Assembly: GCA_035048495.1 (NCBI GenBank)
Contig: CM068540.1
Coordinates: 13,562,829 to 13,626,828 of the forward strand
DNA length: 64,000 nt
Direction: 5' to 3'
Source of the DNA: Euptelea pleiosperma
Taxonomy: Eukaryota > Streptophyta > Magnoliopsida > Ranunculales > Eupteleaceae
In this document: piece by piece, positions 33,919-45,235 of the stretch
Numbering within the stretch: the first letter of the stretch is position 1
Layout of the letters: the number at the start of each line of letters is the position of its first letter
Position numbers and translations under genes: made by a program
Notes under the pieces: model-generated
Databases searched by the model: none
What the model was told of the DNA's origin: nothing
What the model saw: only the letters and a program-made list of their open reading frames with translations

Positions 33919-35451
33919 GCAATTCCGTAACAAAAAATATTTAATCATAAAGAAGGTAAAAAATAGAAAATACAATCCCACCTTCTTACATGATTCACTT
34001 ACTATCTCAGACTCTCTTGGAGATAATCGAACAGATATATTATAAAAGGCTTTTAATCTGTTCATTGCACATTCTACCAACAATACATACCCTGTAATAT
34101 CATCGGCAATTAATAATTCATATAAAATACAGTGAGTATAATTATGCACATCACAAGTAGAGAAATTAAAAAAATAATCAAATATTTTTCTCCTCCTAAA
34201 TTTGTCTCCCCCTATCTCATGCATCCACTTATTTTTACCGCTATGATTTTCTCTCTCCCTTTTTGTTACAAATTGACAAAGGTACAGAAATATAATCAAA
34301 TAATAAATATGCAGTGAAGATTATCATGATAAACAAGTGCAATATATACATCCATATCCAAATACAGACTGGTTTATACCCTATAACAAAATATAACATA
34401 AGCAGAGTATAACCATACAAACTCTGAGTTTATTGGTGTACAATAATAAAAATAAACACACCCGATAACTCTAAAGATAACTCTCTCTAGGAGTCTATGT
34501 AGATGGTCCAGCACCATCATGCTGATCAGGACCATGAGTTGGAGGATGTTGTCCGAAGCCCATCATGGTGAACTGGTACCTCCATGTAGTGCTACAACAT
34601 CTCCTGATCCTCCTCTAGACGACGAAACCTCTGTGCCGTCCGCTCCTCATGCGCTATGAGACGCTGATCAAATCCCACCATCTAATGATGAAGAGACTCA
34701 AATGAGTAAGGAGCAGGCATCTCAGGAGGCTGGTCAAAAGATGGATGTGTCTCTGGAGGAGGCATATCAGTATTTGGCTGCTGACCCCCTGGCTCAATAT
34801 CATCCCCCAATCGATTGGACTGGTTTGGGAAAATAAAATTTTTTTTTTTTTTAAATTTAAAAACAACAGACTCATTTTCCAGGACCCCAAGAACATCTTT
34901 TCAAAGAAAATCATTTTTAAAATCTGCTCAAGAAAAGATAAATCGTCAGAAAAACATAAAATTCACTTCATGAATACACTCTTGATAAGTAATAAGCACT
35001 GATTCTGATTTGAGGGAATTAACTAACGCATTAATGTAATCTTTTGCTTCATCAAAAATATTAAATCTTCTAGACATTAGCGCAAGTCACAAATCACTAG
35101 TAATCATAGATTCAAATATCAACATTAATATCTTCACGTGTAAGTGATCTGAGTTAACATCTGTGGTACCGGATAAGATTTCAATAGTAATTTCTCATAA
35201 TTATCAAAATCTGGAGGTATCCTGTATCCTATTATAAAATCCTCATTAGAGTTATTTAAGGATCTCACATACTCTCACGTATATGGGTATTTGCTGATGG
35301 ATAAGAATTTTTCTAACAAATTGGATGTCTTTTACACCCTTTTTATTCACTTTGAATATAGGTAGCTTTCACTCTCCATGTAGGTAGCCCTTTTTCTGCA
35401 GCAATGAGAATCAGATTTCAAATTTTAAGTAGGGTCATACAGATGGCATTC
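33919..35451 (-). mobile_element. Copia 3' interior, with remnant of an extra frame
   Basis: Matches 18500-19518 of body 1 over part of its length. On the minus strand, 34830-34590 stays largely open with Pro-, Gln- and Glu-rich text (DDIEPGGQQPNTDMPPPETH, then FDQRLIAHEERTAQRFRRLE). This resembles the hydrophilic C-terminal or extra frames of copia-related elements and is broken by stops. A single CCAATCGATTGG lies near 34807, outside the LTR. Confidence 0.5.
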
Positions 35452-36592
35452 TGATATTCGCTTAAAAGTGCGTATTTTCCACTGTTATCTTCTAAGCATT
35501 TTCACACTCTCCTACGTTAAAATGCTCTATTTATCTACTTTTCTACGTAAGAGTCTCTTTTGTTGCGTAGAACACACTTTTCTGGACGAAATGGTATATT
35601 TGCATGCATTAAACACATTTTCGGAAGTCTAAACATTGAGTCATTCTGATAAAGTCTCATTATGCGCTTCTTCTGTCGTAGAAAACCCCGATGGGACAAT
35701 TCTCGAGACTTGCGAGCCCACATCGATCAGGAAAGCCCATTATCAAAGCTTAAAGAGCCCACATGCTATGACTAGAAGATATGGGCCAAATATGGGCTGA
35801 ATAAGAGGACCAAAAAGCCGGCCCAAAGAACGAAAAGAGCAAGAGAGCCAATGACAAAGAGATGGACCAAAGCGTTTAAAGCCACTTGAATCAGCAAGGA
35901 ATGATAGTCTACTCTACTAGAGAAGCGTGAGGATGGTCACAGTAAAGACCAGGGTTCCAGACCCTCTGCCAATACTTTTATCTTCATTTTCTGATATTTT
36001 CTCTCTCATCTCTCCTTATTCTCTCTCTCTCTTCATCTCTTGGTCATCGGATCTACTGACCTAACCCCAGAACTCCTACCCATTGGCTCTATCTCATCTC
36101 CCTTAGCTTTCTGACCGTTGGATCTTCCATTGGACCGTTGGATCTCTCTAGATCTATCAATCTACCAATCTGGGTCTCAATCAAGTCACCATCCATCCGA
36201 TCGTCACAAGATTGTCTGTCACATCATCTTGTGAGATGATGGACATCATCATTCCATGTGGGCCAGTAGCCGAGCCCATCATCAAAATAATTTCAATTAA
36301 ATTTTAAAAAAATGGGGGGTCCACTAAATGGTGAAATTCCCCAAAGAAAAGTAAGGTTTTACTTATAAAAAAAAAAAAAAAGAATATTTTTTTTATTTCG
36401 AAAATTCCCTAATTTCCATTAATGGAAACTAGGGAGCTTTAAAAGGAGAAGGAGAAGGGTTCATTTGAACCCTAATCCCCCTCCAATCTCTTCCATTCTC
36501 TCCCCAAACTCTCTTGCCCCTTTTCCCCCTCTCTTTAGGCCATTTTCCTCCACTTCTCCTCCACCTTCTTCATCTTCTTCACCAAGTTATTG

Positions 36593-36616
36593 CCAGAGTT
36601 GCAGGCTGCAACTTCG
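36593..36616. repeat. Hairpin palindrome in nested solo LTR (first)
   Basis: AGAGTTGCAG is followed directly by GCTGCAACTTC. The arms have diverged slightly. Confidence 0.8.
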
Positions 36617-37252
36617 ACCGATCAAGATTCTCCACCACCCTGCAGCACCGCTACAACTCCGGCCTGTAAAACCAGCTTGCCACCAACCGACTCCTCCCCC
36701 ACGCTAGCACCACCACACCTGCGCCCTCCAACCCGTGACTAAAGCAAGGGACCATTCCCTTTCCGCCTGCAACCTCCACTAGCACCGCCCAGCCTCCTCC
36801 TCTTCTCTTTGTGTTGCTGGTTCCCATTACCTTGCTTCCTCCAAACAAGCGTGCAGATCAGATCTGCAACTCCCCTTCACAGCCTCCATCAACGTTCTCT
36901 AACGGGGCAGCAACGATCAACACCGTTTGGTCTCCCTTTACTTGGCCGGACCTGCAACTCTGGTAGGCCCAACCATTACCACCGTCCTTCTAAATCTCTT
37001 CCACCGTTGCTGGATCGACCACAAGCCGTTATCCCCTTCTCCTCATATCCTCTTCATTAGCAGCCTAGCTCCCTCCACGTTTTTCCTCCAAAACTCCTCC
37101 CTCTCTAGCCGTTCTATCCCAAGCAAAAAGGAAAAAAAAATAGAAAAGAAAAACAAAGAGAAAAGGCAAAAAAAAAAAAAAAGGGAAGATAGAAGAAGAA
37201 GGAAGAGGATAGGATCGCCCCTACCTGATCACTGCCCAGCCTCCCTCCACGA

Positions 37253-37273
37253 CCTGCAACTTTGAGTTGCAGG
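37253..37273. repeat. Hairpin palindrome in nested solo LTR (second)
   Basis: CCTGCAACT is followed after three bases by AGTTGCAGG. The half-site order is opposite to the other copies. Confidence 0.8.
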
Positions 37274-38748
37274 TCTGAAACTGCCCCTGCCATTGACGCC
37301 CCCTTCAAGCTTCGATCCCCTCTCCATCACCCAGCCGTCTTCTCCTCCAAGCAAAAAAAAAAAAAAGAAAAAAAAAAAGAAACAGAGGAGGCACGAAGTG
37401 AAGAGGAGGTCATTGGTTGTCTCCACTGCCCCGTGCCTTCACCTCCTCTCCACCTTCATCGCCTTGCTCCAGCCACCAAGAACAACCATCAACCGTTGTG
37501 CATCCAACGGGGCTATCCTCTAGTCGCTGCACCACCATCCTTCCAAGCTGTGATCACGCCCATCTCACAAGTAGCGAGCTCTCCTCCACCCCTTTCACAT
37601 GCTTTGTCCGCAACTTCCCACAGCCTGGTTTGGGCATGCACCATCACCTTGTTGAACGGCCAGCAACATTATCTTCATCTCTTGGTGAGTTTTATGGTAG
37701 GATCCTTCATTTTCTCTCTCCTCTTCTGTAGACTCTCTCTATAGTTTCTCTCTCTGCCCTTAGATGTTTTCTAGGTTAATACTTACTGCTTTTTAGTTTT
37801 TGGATAGCTAAATTTCGTTCAAGATTTCATGTAATGGTTGTCATATTTTGATTATTAATAAAGTGAGTTCGATGAATGAGTTTTATGGATATTAAAGGTT
37901 TACTGTGAATATAGTGTTCTCCATTTTTAATTATTAGTGTCCATGTCTCTCAAAAATTCCCAAAGAATGTGTTAAAAATCCTCATCACCATTCTCACCCT
38001 TCCATCCTTTTATTTTTAGCATTTTCTGTTATAAAAATCATCATTTTATGTTCTCTGAGTGTGCTAACTAACCCCGAGTGTGGATTCGACATCCTACACT
38101 TCCCACTGTGTAAGAAGTTCTCATTTTGCAAGAAAAATTGGATAAAAATTACAAATCTTGTTGATTCTAGGGTTTCCGTAACCAACGACGCGGAAAAACC
38201 CTACTTTCATATTCACTCTAACTTTTGTGGAGCTAGCTTTTTCCTTAATATAATAACTCTCATTGGGAAGCTAACAGTCGACTATAGTGCAGTTTCGAAA
38301 TCAACTGCAGGCAGGAACACTAATAATTTGAAGTTATAATTAGTAGAGGTTAATTCCTAACTCCAATAATACAAAATTTTATACTTCTATCAAATCTATT
38401 CCCACAGAAATACTCAGTGTCATGTGAATGTGAGATATACTGTTTCAATAGTCTTCAAATGCATATTATTAAAAATTGACCAATCATAACAATTAAATGA
38501 TATAATATCTGGATTAGCAAAAATTTACTAACATTTAAGTCATTTTCCTTGGAATGTCTTAGAAATTACTGCTCATCAAAATTATATAGAATAATTATCT
38601 TAACATTCTTCTGAACACTTGATCTTTTGATTTTTCTAAAATTTTATCAATTTTTATTCTTCAAAATGAAGCAAAATAAAAAAGAAACAAAACAAAATCC
38701 CTCAAAATATAAGAATCTGATAACAAGAGGGAATAGAGAGCACATTGC

Positions 38749-40704
38749 TCAGAGATATGACATTGACGAACATTTCTCCTTCAGAGAATCTTTTCTAACC
38801 CATACCGATGTGAGTTTGGCAGAAGGATCAATTCTCTTAGGACCTTTCCTCTTTTGAGTTACATGACTCTGAGGTTGTTTAAATTTTTCAAGAAATTCAA
38901 TCTTCTTGATTAATTTTTTAGACCTTTTCAAAAGGTCTTTCATCTTCCTAGATAGCACATCCAAATAATTTATTTCATAATGTATCTTTATAGGAATTTT
39001 CTGACTTTTCACATTCTGAGTGATATGTATCATTTTTTCTAGAGGTTTTTGATGTCCTCTTCTCAACTTGATACAGTCTTTAATCACATGACCCATGTTT
39101 TTGTAGTACTTGCACTGACGACTACTTTTTACCATTTTAATTTGGTCATTGAGCTGTGTAGGAATAGCTTGGGCTTTCACAAAAATTGTCTTGGATGAAG
39201 ATCCTTTTTCTTGATTGTTTTTGTACCCCAAACCCTGTTTGTCTCCATAGACTTTTCCCACACGAAGAATCTTATCAAGCTTTGCAGAGCTAGATGAAAA
39301 TCCTGACACATCCCTTTTTGATTTGAGAACCTCATTCTCTAGGGATTCCTTGCGTGTCATGCAAGTTTGGAACTCACATTTCAGTGACTTGTTTCTTTTC
39401 AGCAGAGTCTCATTCTCTTGCTCTAAATCTATAATCAACACTTTTAATTTTTCAGTGTCAATTACTAAGGCTGCATTTTCAGAGTTAAGATATTTAACCC
39501 TGTCAGATAAAACTTTGTTAGCCTTGATGAATTTTATCGATTCCTAGTACAGTTCTTTTACACCAACTACCGAGTCATCCGAATCCCCATTGTAAAAGTC
39601 TTCCGAACTCTCATCATCACTTTTCTTGGACTCTCCATGAGATCCATAGGGACTATTGAAATGAGCAACAAAAGATGTATACTTATCAGTCTTTTTATTA
39701 CTATCAGAATTATCATAATGATCTTCTGATTCTTCATCCCATGTGGCATTGAATGCTTTTGCCTTGCCCTTGTATTCTTCTTTATTTGGGCACACATTTG
39801 CAAAGTGACCAAACTCATTGCATTTGAAACATTGGGGATCGCTTGAGCGGCTTTTCCTAGGGTTCCTATCACTTTTGCTACCTCTTTCATGAGGTCTAGC
39901 ATGTTCTACAGTTTTATCAAACTGTTTGTTGTTCTTGAACCTATCATTTTTCGAACGAAAGAACTTTTTAAATTTTTTCACGAACAATGCCATTTATACT
40001 TCAGAGTCAACATCTGACTCTGAATCTTTAGTTTCAGAAACCTTAAGGGCAATTCCTTTTGATTTTTTTGGTTATCTCAAATTCATCTCATAAGTTTGTA
40101 GAGACCCAACCAGCTCATCAACTTTAAGAGAGTCAACATCTTTGCTCTCTTCAATCGCAGTGACCCTAGCCTGAAATCTATCAGGTAAGGATCTCAAAAT
40201 TTTCTGAACTTTTGATTCCAGAATGATCTCATCCAAGTTGTGAGCAGAGTTCACAATATCGCTAAGTTTTGCATAAAACTCAGTGAAGGTATCATTCTCC
40301 TCCATTCTCATGGATTCGAACTTGGATGTCAGCATTTGTAGCTTGGAAATTTTCACGGCTTACATACCTTCATGTGTGACTCTAAGAATGTCCCATGCTT
40401 CTTTAGCTAGGGAACAAGTAGAGATTCTTTTAAATTCATTTTTATCAACGGCATTAAAAATTGCATTTAAACCTTTGCTCTTAAGACAACAACAGTCTAT
40501 GTCATCTTTAGTCTAGTTGTTTTTTGGTTTAAGAATGATTTTATCTCCTACTTCCATTGTGGGTGGTGACCAACCATCCACTACTGACATCCAGACTCTT
40601 TCATCAATGGACTTTAAAAAAGCCCTCATCTTAGCCTTCCAATAGGCATAGTCTTCTCCATCAAACAATGGAGGTCTGGATGTATTACCACATTCTCTTT
40701 GCAT
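38749..40704 (-). pseudogene. Copia gag (UBN2-type domain plus zinc knuckles), five in-frame stops
   Basis: One frame runs 652 codons without a frameshift, interrupted by stops near 40513, 40357, 40072, 39994 and 39544. It begins MQRECGNTSRPPLFDGEDYA and then YWKAKMRAFLKSID, the N-terminal block of copia gag. A UBN2-type region follows (ISKLQMLTSKFESMRMEEND; LRSLPDRFQARVTAIEES). A zinc knuckle CFKCNEFGHFANVC follows, then a coiled-coil-like stretch, and a second knuckle CKYYKNMGHVIKDC with its second Cys changed to Tyr. It ends with LTSVWVRKDS, where the protease would normally begin. Gag packages the element RNA into particles; this copy cannot make full-length protein. Confidence 0.88.
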
Positions 40705-40780
40705 TTTATCAAATTAATAAAAATGGACTAGTTTCTCAGGAATCTAAATTTAGGTGATTAAACCTTAATTAGAAATATCC

Positions 40781-40794
40781 GCTCTGATACCAAT
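40781..40794 (-). promoter_or_regulatory. Primer binding site of reversed copia
   Basis: On the minus strand, ATTGGTATCAGAGC directly follows the 5' LTR. It is complementary to initiator Met tRNA. Confidence 0.92.
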
Positions 40795-42385
40795 TGAAAT
40801 TGCGCCGTTCCGTTCTCTTTAACTCAATATACCTAGAAGGGGGGGTTGATTAGGTATTTAAAAATTAATTACCTATACAGTTTTACTGGTCTATGGTATG
40901 GGGATAAAATCTCATGCCTTGGTTGTTTGAAAAAGAATTATCACAACAGACTCAAATCAAATATACCTCCGTGGTATATTATCTTTTTGTCGTTCGATCT
41001 AATCAGGATAAATGCGGAACACAATCAAACAATCACACAAGACAATATATTTTTATGTGGAAACCTTAACTAAGGAAAAACCACGGGACCACGTCCAGAC
41101 GGAAAGTATCACTAACTAAAAAGTTAAACGAAACAAAGGTTACCTACGCAGCACTATTGCAAATACAGCATCCAACCTTAGCCAAGGCCCACTGCCGATG
41201 CGTCCACATCCTTTGAGTCAACGTCACGAATCCACTAGTGCCCTTCTAGTCAAGAAGCCTTATTCGCTTGTTCAGTTTGGTACACCCCAAACCTACCTTC
41301 GACGTACTCCTCCGATCTTAATTCTCAACACTCTCGCCTTTGCAGAAGGTGAAGGATTCAGTACACCCTGAACCCCAAGTTGCTCAAAAGGTGTTTGAGT
41401 CACATTGGTACTCTCAGGCTTACTAGGTTAAGTATAGAAGTGAAAAACCTAGGCTGAGTAAAGATCAAGCTCTTGGCTTTGATCGAGAAGAGAACAAGCT
41501 CACAAGATGTGAACGAAAATAAGCTTCTTGCTCTTCAAAATGGAAACTCTACTAAATATAGCCTTTGCTTCTCTCTCTTGAAGATTGAGTCACTCTGTGT
41601 CTGTGTGTGTAGAAAAGGCATAGAAAGGGGTATATTTATAGACTACCAAGACCCTGAGTCATGTGGAAACGTGGGATAATGGAACCATGAATTTCGGATC
41701 TGATATAACCGATTCTGTTCAAAGTCCAATCAATTGGGGACAAGTGTCCAATCAATTGGGCTCAAATAGTTTTCTGTTCCTAAGGCACCAATCGATTGCA
41801 CAGGGTTCTCCAATCGATTTGACATTTATAACTTTCTGTCTCGAAGGCTCTAATCGATTAATCAGAGTCTCTAATTTTGACATTTATAACTTTCTGTCCT
41901 GAAGACTCCAATCGATTAATCAAAGTCTCCAATCGATTTGACTCAGAAATGTTTCTGCCTCGTAGTGTCCAATCGATTACACAATGTCTCCAATCGATTG
42001 GGCTATGTCCAATCGATTGGGGACACATGTCCAATCGATTGGACTTTCCCACTAGTCAATAACATTGACTTTGACTCAGGTCTATCTAATGACTAAGTCT
42101 GACCATTATATTTTGTTCATTTTAATCAACTCCTATGGCCACTAAGTTACTTACCTTCCTAATCGAGCGTACACGATTGTTAACTGACAATCGGTAGTTA
42201 CTCAGATGACTCCTGTCGTCAACCGTCTGATTCTTGCTGTCTTTGTCTTTTAGTCTTCACGTAGTTGGCGAAGTATGCGTACCACGACATCTTCACACTA
42301 CACTTGTGCTCGTAGAAATAGTTACAAGAATGGTTTTATGTCAAACGGAAACTTTGCCAAATTGAATATGAAAATATTCTTTACA
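40795..42385 (-). mobile_element. Copia 5' LTR (1591 bp)
   Basis: It starts TGTAAAGAATATTTTCATAT at 42385 and ends GGCGCAATTTCA at 40795 on the minus strand. TATAAATA is at 41633-41640 and the CCAATCGATTGG array at about 41725-42040. It is close to the 3' LTR, with scattered substitutions and small indels. Confidence 0.93.
41720..42045 (-). promoter_or_regulatory. CCAATCGATTGG palindrome array, copia 5' LTR
   Basis: About ten perfect or near copies, with some changed to CCAATCAATTGG compared with the 3' LTR. Confidence 0.8.
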
Positions 42386-42959
42386 AAGTACACTGAGCTC
42401 GAAGTGGCATCCTGGACTATTCAGCGGTTAGTTGTGTGTGGACTAGGAACACGCACCAACCCTAGCTTAACCCAAGGGAACACTCTTCTTAAACACTTGA
42501 CCAATCCGGCTAGTCTGGGACGTATTTAAGTCAGACGTTGTGCCGCACGTCTGTCTAGGCTTCGGATTATCTTGTTGTTAACTAGAGTTAGTACTAAAGG
42601 ATTCACTCTAAAGAGTGTAGCCTGGTGAGAACCTAAGAGCGACCAAGTTAGTCTGGCGGGTAACAAAATAAACCAATGGTCCGCCCACTGTCATAATATA
42701 CCTCAGCCCACCAACTAACAAGATAAATCTTTTAAAATATCCTGATTGTTTTAGAAATAGGGTTATCATGTTTGCTCCTTGTGCATCATATAGTCTACGT
42801 TAGGTTAGTGTTCTCTTCTAGCAACTTTTTGCCTAGTTTACGACTTACTTTTTCAAGCATATGCCCGTCTGGACCCGATCCAACTGTAGATTGATTCGAT
42901 CTGAGAATTAGTCTACGTTCTAGATTCTTCACTACTCTATCTCCTACCCTCCCCTCATC

Positions 42960-43615
42960 TCCCAGAGAAACTACCTTCGTAGAATTGGCGGCTGAACGAC
43001 CTCTCATTGAGATGTATGTGCCTATTTTTGTTAACCCACCCATTTGTATTGTACTTTCACCCACGACGACGGTTCAGTTCAAAATCCAACTGCAAATAGT
43101 ACAAATGCTGCCTACCTTTCATGGTCTTCCAAAAGATGACCCATACACTCATCTGAGGCAGTTTCTGAACATCTGCACTCTCTTCAAACTTCAACACCTT
43201 GATGACGAGAGTGTCAAATTAAGAGTTTTTCCTTTCTCTCTGAAAGATAAAGCCACTGATTGGTTTTATTCTTTGCCCGAGAATTCGATTACCACATGGG
43301 ATGAGCTCGCTCAGAAGTTTGTATATAAATTTTACCCCATATCAAGGACGAACAAGATGAAGCAGATTATTCAAGACTTTTGACAGAAGTCAGATGAGAG
43401 ATTCCATGACGCATGGGACAGGTTTCAAGATTCTCTAATCAAGTGTCCCCATCACAATTTTGACAAGAGGAGTCTAGTCCACATATTCTATAAAGGACTC
43501 ACTGATGAGTCCAGAACTCTGCTTGAGCTGATGTGCCAGGGCAAATTCATGCACAAGACTCCCACAGAAGCCTACATTTTCTTAGGAGAACTAGGAGAGA
43601 ACTCCCAGCACTGAA
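42960..43615 (+). pseudogene. Ty3/gypsy gag (retrotransposon gag domain), Athila/Tat-like
   Basis: The frame is open from about 42960 with no ATG before 43012. It reads AAERPLIEMYVP, then LPTFHGLPKDDPYTHLRQFL, VFPFSLKDKATDWFYSLPEN and WDELAQKFVYKFYPISRT. The order matches the plant Athila/Tat gag pattern (RTLRE.A.P; LLPKFHGL.GEDP; AFPFSL...A.DWL). A TGA at 43381-43383 breaks it, after which the same frame continues (KSDERFHDAWDRFQDSLIKC) to a stop near 43613. This is the capsid-like part; the zinc-knuckle and protease parts were not seen. Confidence 0.85.
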
Positions 43616-44210
43616 ATACCAATTCTGTGTGCAGTAGTACCACTTCTATGGGATGTGAGGCAACGGGTGACCCCGGGCTACATTCTCTAATTCAGGAACT
43701 TACCAAATCGGTCTCGCCCTTACTGTCTCGGTCCAACAACCTGTGCACCATTCTCAGTCTCTAGGATATTATCCTCCTGTTGAGCAAGATGTCTGTACTT
43801 TCAGCACATTTCAATCTCCAAAATAGACTTCCTATGATCACACTTATTATCCGAACAATAGGAGTCACCATAGCTTTGATTGGGAACAGTCTTTTCTCCA
43901 GCCGCCACTTCCGCAGGATAATTATCCTTCTGGGTTCCATCAACCCAATGGAGAGTATGACTGGTAATACTTGCAATCGCAGTACCAGCCAGATCCACAG
44001 ACTGAATATTCTGGTCAACAGTGGACCCATCAAGATTCCCAGAGTCAGTAAACAGTCTCAGACTCACTATCGGCCTACCATTGTCATAATCCTTTGGACT
44101 ACTATCAAGACTTGGCACCACAGCTTCCCCTAGCTGAACCGCCATAGTCTACTGTTAAACCTGGCCTAGAAGACCTTCTCTCTCAGTATATCATCCCGTA
44201 ACAACATTCC
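43616..44210 (+). mobile_element. Degenerate continuation of the gypsy coding region
   Basis: With frame changes, text such as YYPPVEQDVCTFSTFQSPK and DHTYYPNNRSHHSFDWEQSF can be followed, broken by stops. It is Gln-, Pro- and Tyr-rich and joins gag to the next open frame. No known domain was seen. Confidence 0.4.
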
Positions 44211-45235
44211 ATGGAGAGGTTGGACTACTGTCTAGGTCAGTTAGAGTCTGAGAGCATGAAAGTCAACTGCCCCAGTCAACCTATCACTTATCTCGAGGGG
44301 GATGACATGACCACCATCTATGAGGAGGATTCGCTACCTTGGACCCCATACCAGAATTGGTTAGATGAAATAGAAGTTGTTACCACCCCTGGATCAAGCC
44401 AGACTATTGAGGAGCCAGTGTCTTCATTTTATGTGCCCTCAGAAGCACCAACTCTTGGACTTCTCCCAGAGAAGCCTATTCTTCACTATACCTCTGCTTC
44501 TTCTACCTTGGACCATGAAGTATATCTTCCTAACACTGAGCTTTGTCTCGATCGTAGGATCCCAACTATCCTAGATCTACCGTTCGTGACCTCCACTGGA
44601 GTGTGCCACAAGAGTGATGAATCCGAGTCTCCATTTCTGGTGTCCTTAAAAGCACCGACATCTGAGCCTAACTTCGAGAAATCATCTATCTATGATAATT
44701 ATACCTCTGCACTGGATGCAGACATTCCTTCTGTTGAGCCGTGTCTAGAAAATGGGCCTCCAACTGTCCTAGACATATCGTTCCCAACAGAGGATGAACA
44801 TATTTTTTTAAACAATTACGAAACCTTGAGGATGAGGTCAACAGTTTTCATCCGCCACCATACGACGTTGTTGTCAATGACCCGTGTACCATAGAGAGTC
44901 TAATTCATGACTCTCTCGAGGAAAAACTTTCCAAGTGTCAAGAACACTTTGCACCTGACTTCATCTCGGAGTCAGACAATTATGTTTTTACTGATCTGTA
45001 GGAGTCTACTCCATTCAGATACCTTCTCGCTAAACTCCATGAGTTTGTGGCTCTGCTAACCACGGCCAGAGAACACCCTTCTACCCTCCTATTCATTCTC
45101 ACTGAGCAAATTCGATCCCTCCCCGTTGCACTCAATGCTCTTTCACATCTGCTCAGAGAGCTTACTACCCTTCTCTCAGTCTACACTGAGAAAGACCTGT
45201 TCTATACAGGTATACCTAGACAAGGGATAGGATAA
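44211..45235 (+). pseudogene. Gypsy-internal acidic reading frame of unknown function
   Basis: Frame 44211-44894 (227 codons) begins MERLDYCLGQLESESMKVNC, which resembles the linker after gag in Athila-like elements. It becomes acidic and Pro/Ser-rich (EGDDMTTIYEEDSLPWTPYQ). It contains an internal repeat: VYLPNTELCLDRRIPTILDL resembles DIPSVEPCLENGPPTVLDIS about 70 residues later. A shifted frame continues with PPPYDVVVNDPCTIESLIHD to 45235, where FVALLTTAREHPSTLLF is hydrophobic and helical. No protease or reverse transcriptase motif was seen. It may be a gag-derived accessory protein. Confidence 0.45.

Larger units (their letters stand above)
35452..38209 (+). mobile_element. Gypsy solo LTR (2.76 kb), target duplication CATTC/TATTC
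   Basis: It starts TGATATTCGCTTAAAAGTGC and ends CCCTACTTTCA. Flanks CATTC (35447-35451) and TATTC (38210-38214) differ at one base. Hairpin palindromes lie at 36593-36616 and 37253-37273. It is most like the solo LTR at 13353-16087 over its first ~900 bases. Frames of 112-160 codons at 36927-37744 are low-complexity. Confidence 0.88.
32288..42385 (-). mobile_element. Non-autonomous Ty1/copia element, target duplication AAGTA
   Basis: Complete on the minus strand: 5' LTR 42385-40795, primer site 40794-40781, broken gag 40704-38749, 3' non-coding part to 33906 ending in a polypurine tract, 3' LTR 33905-32288. AAGTA flanks both ends (32283-32287, 42386-42390). A gypsy solo LTR (35452-38209) is nested inside. 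No protease, integrase, reverse transcriptase or RNase H was found. It is closely related to the copia bodies at 16584-22857. Confidence 0.93.

Noticed and set aside
33901..34299. 132-codon minus-strand frame next to the copia LTR
   Set aside because: It runs through the polypurine tract and non-coding 3' interior; AT-rich composition and no domain, so it is probably chance.
36465..37744. Frames of 76-160 codons with Lys-rich tracts
   Set aside because: Low-complexity translation of the nested solo LTR, including poly-A runs near 37160 and 37360.
43761..44145. Minus- and plus-strand frames of 90-117 codons overlapping the gypsy interior
   Set aside because: They are shadows across the degenerate gag-linker region; the plus-strand gag frame explains the sequence better.
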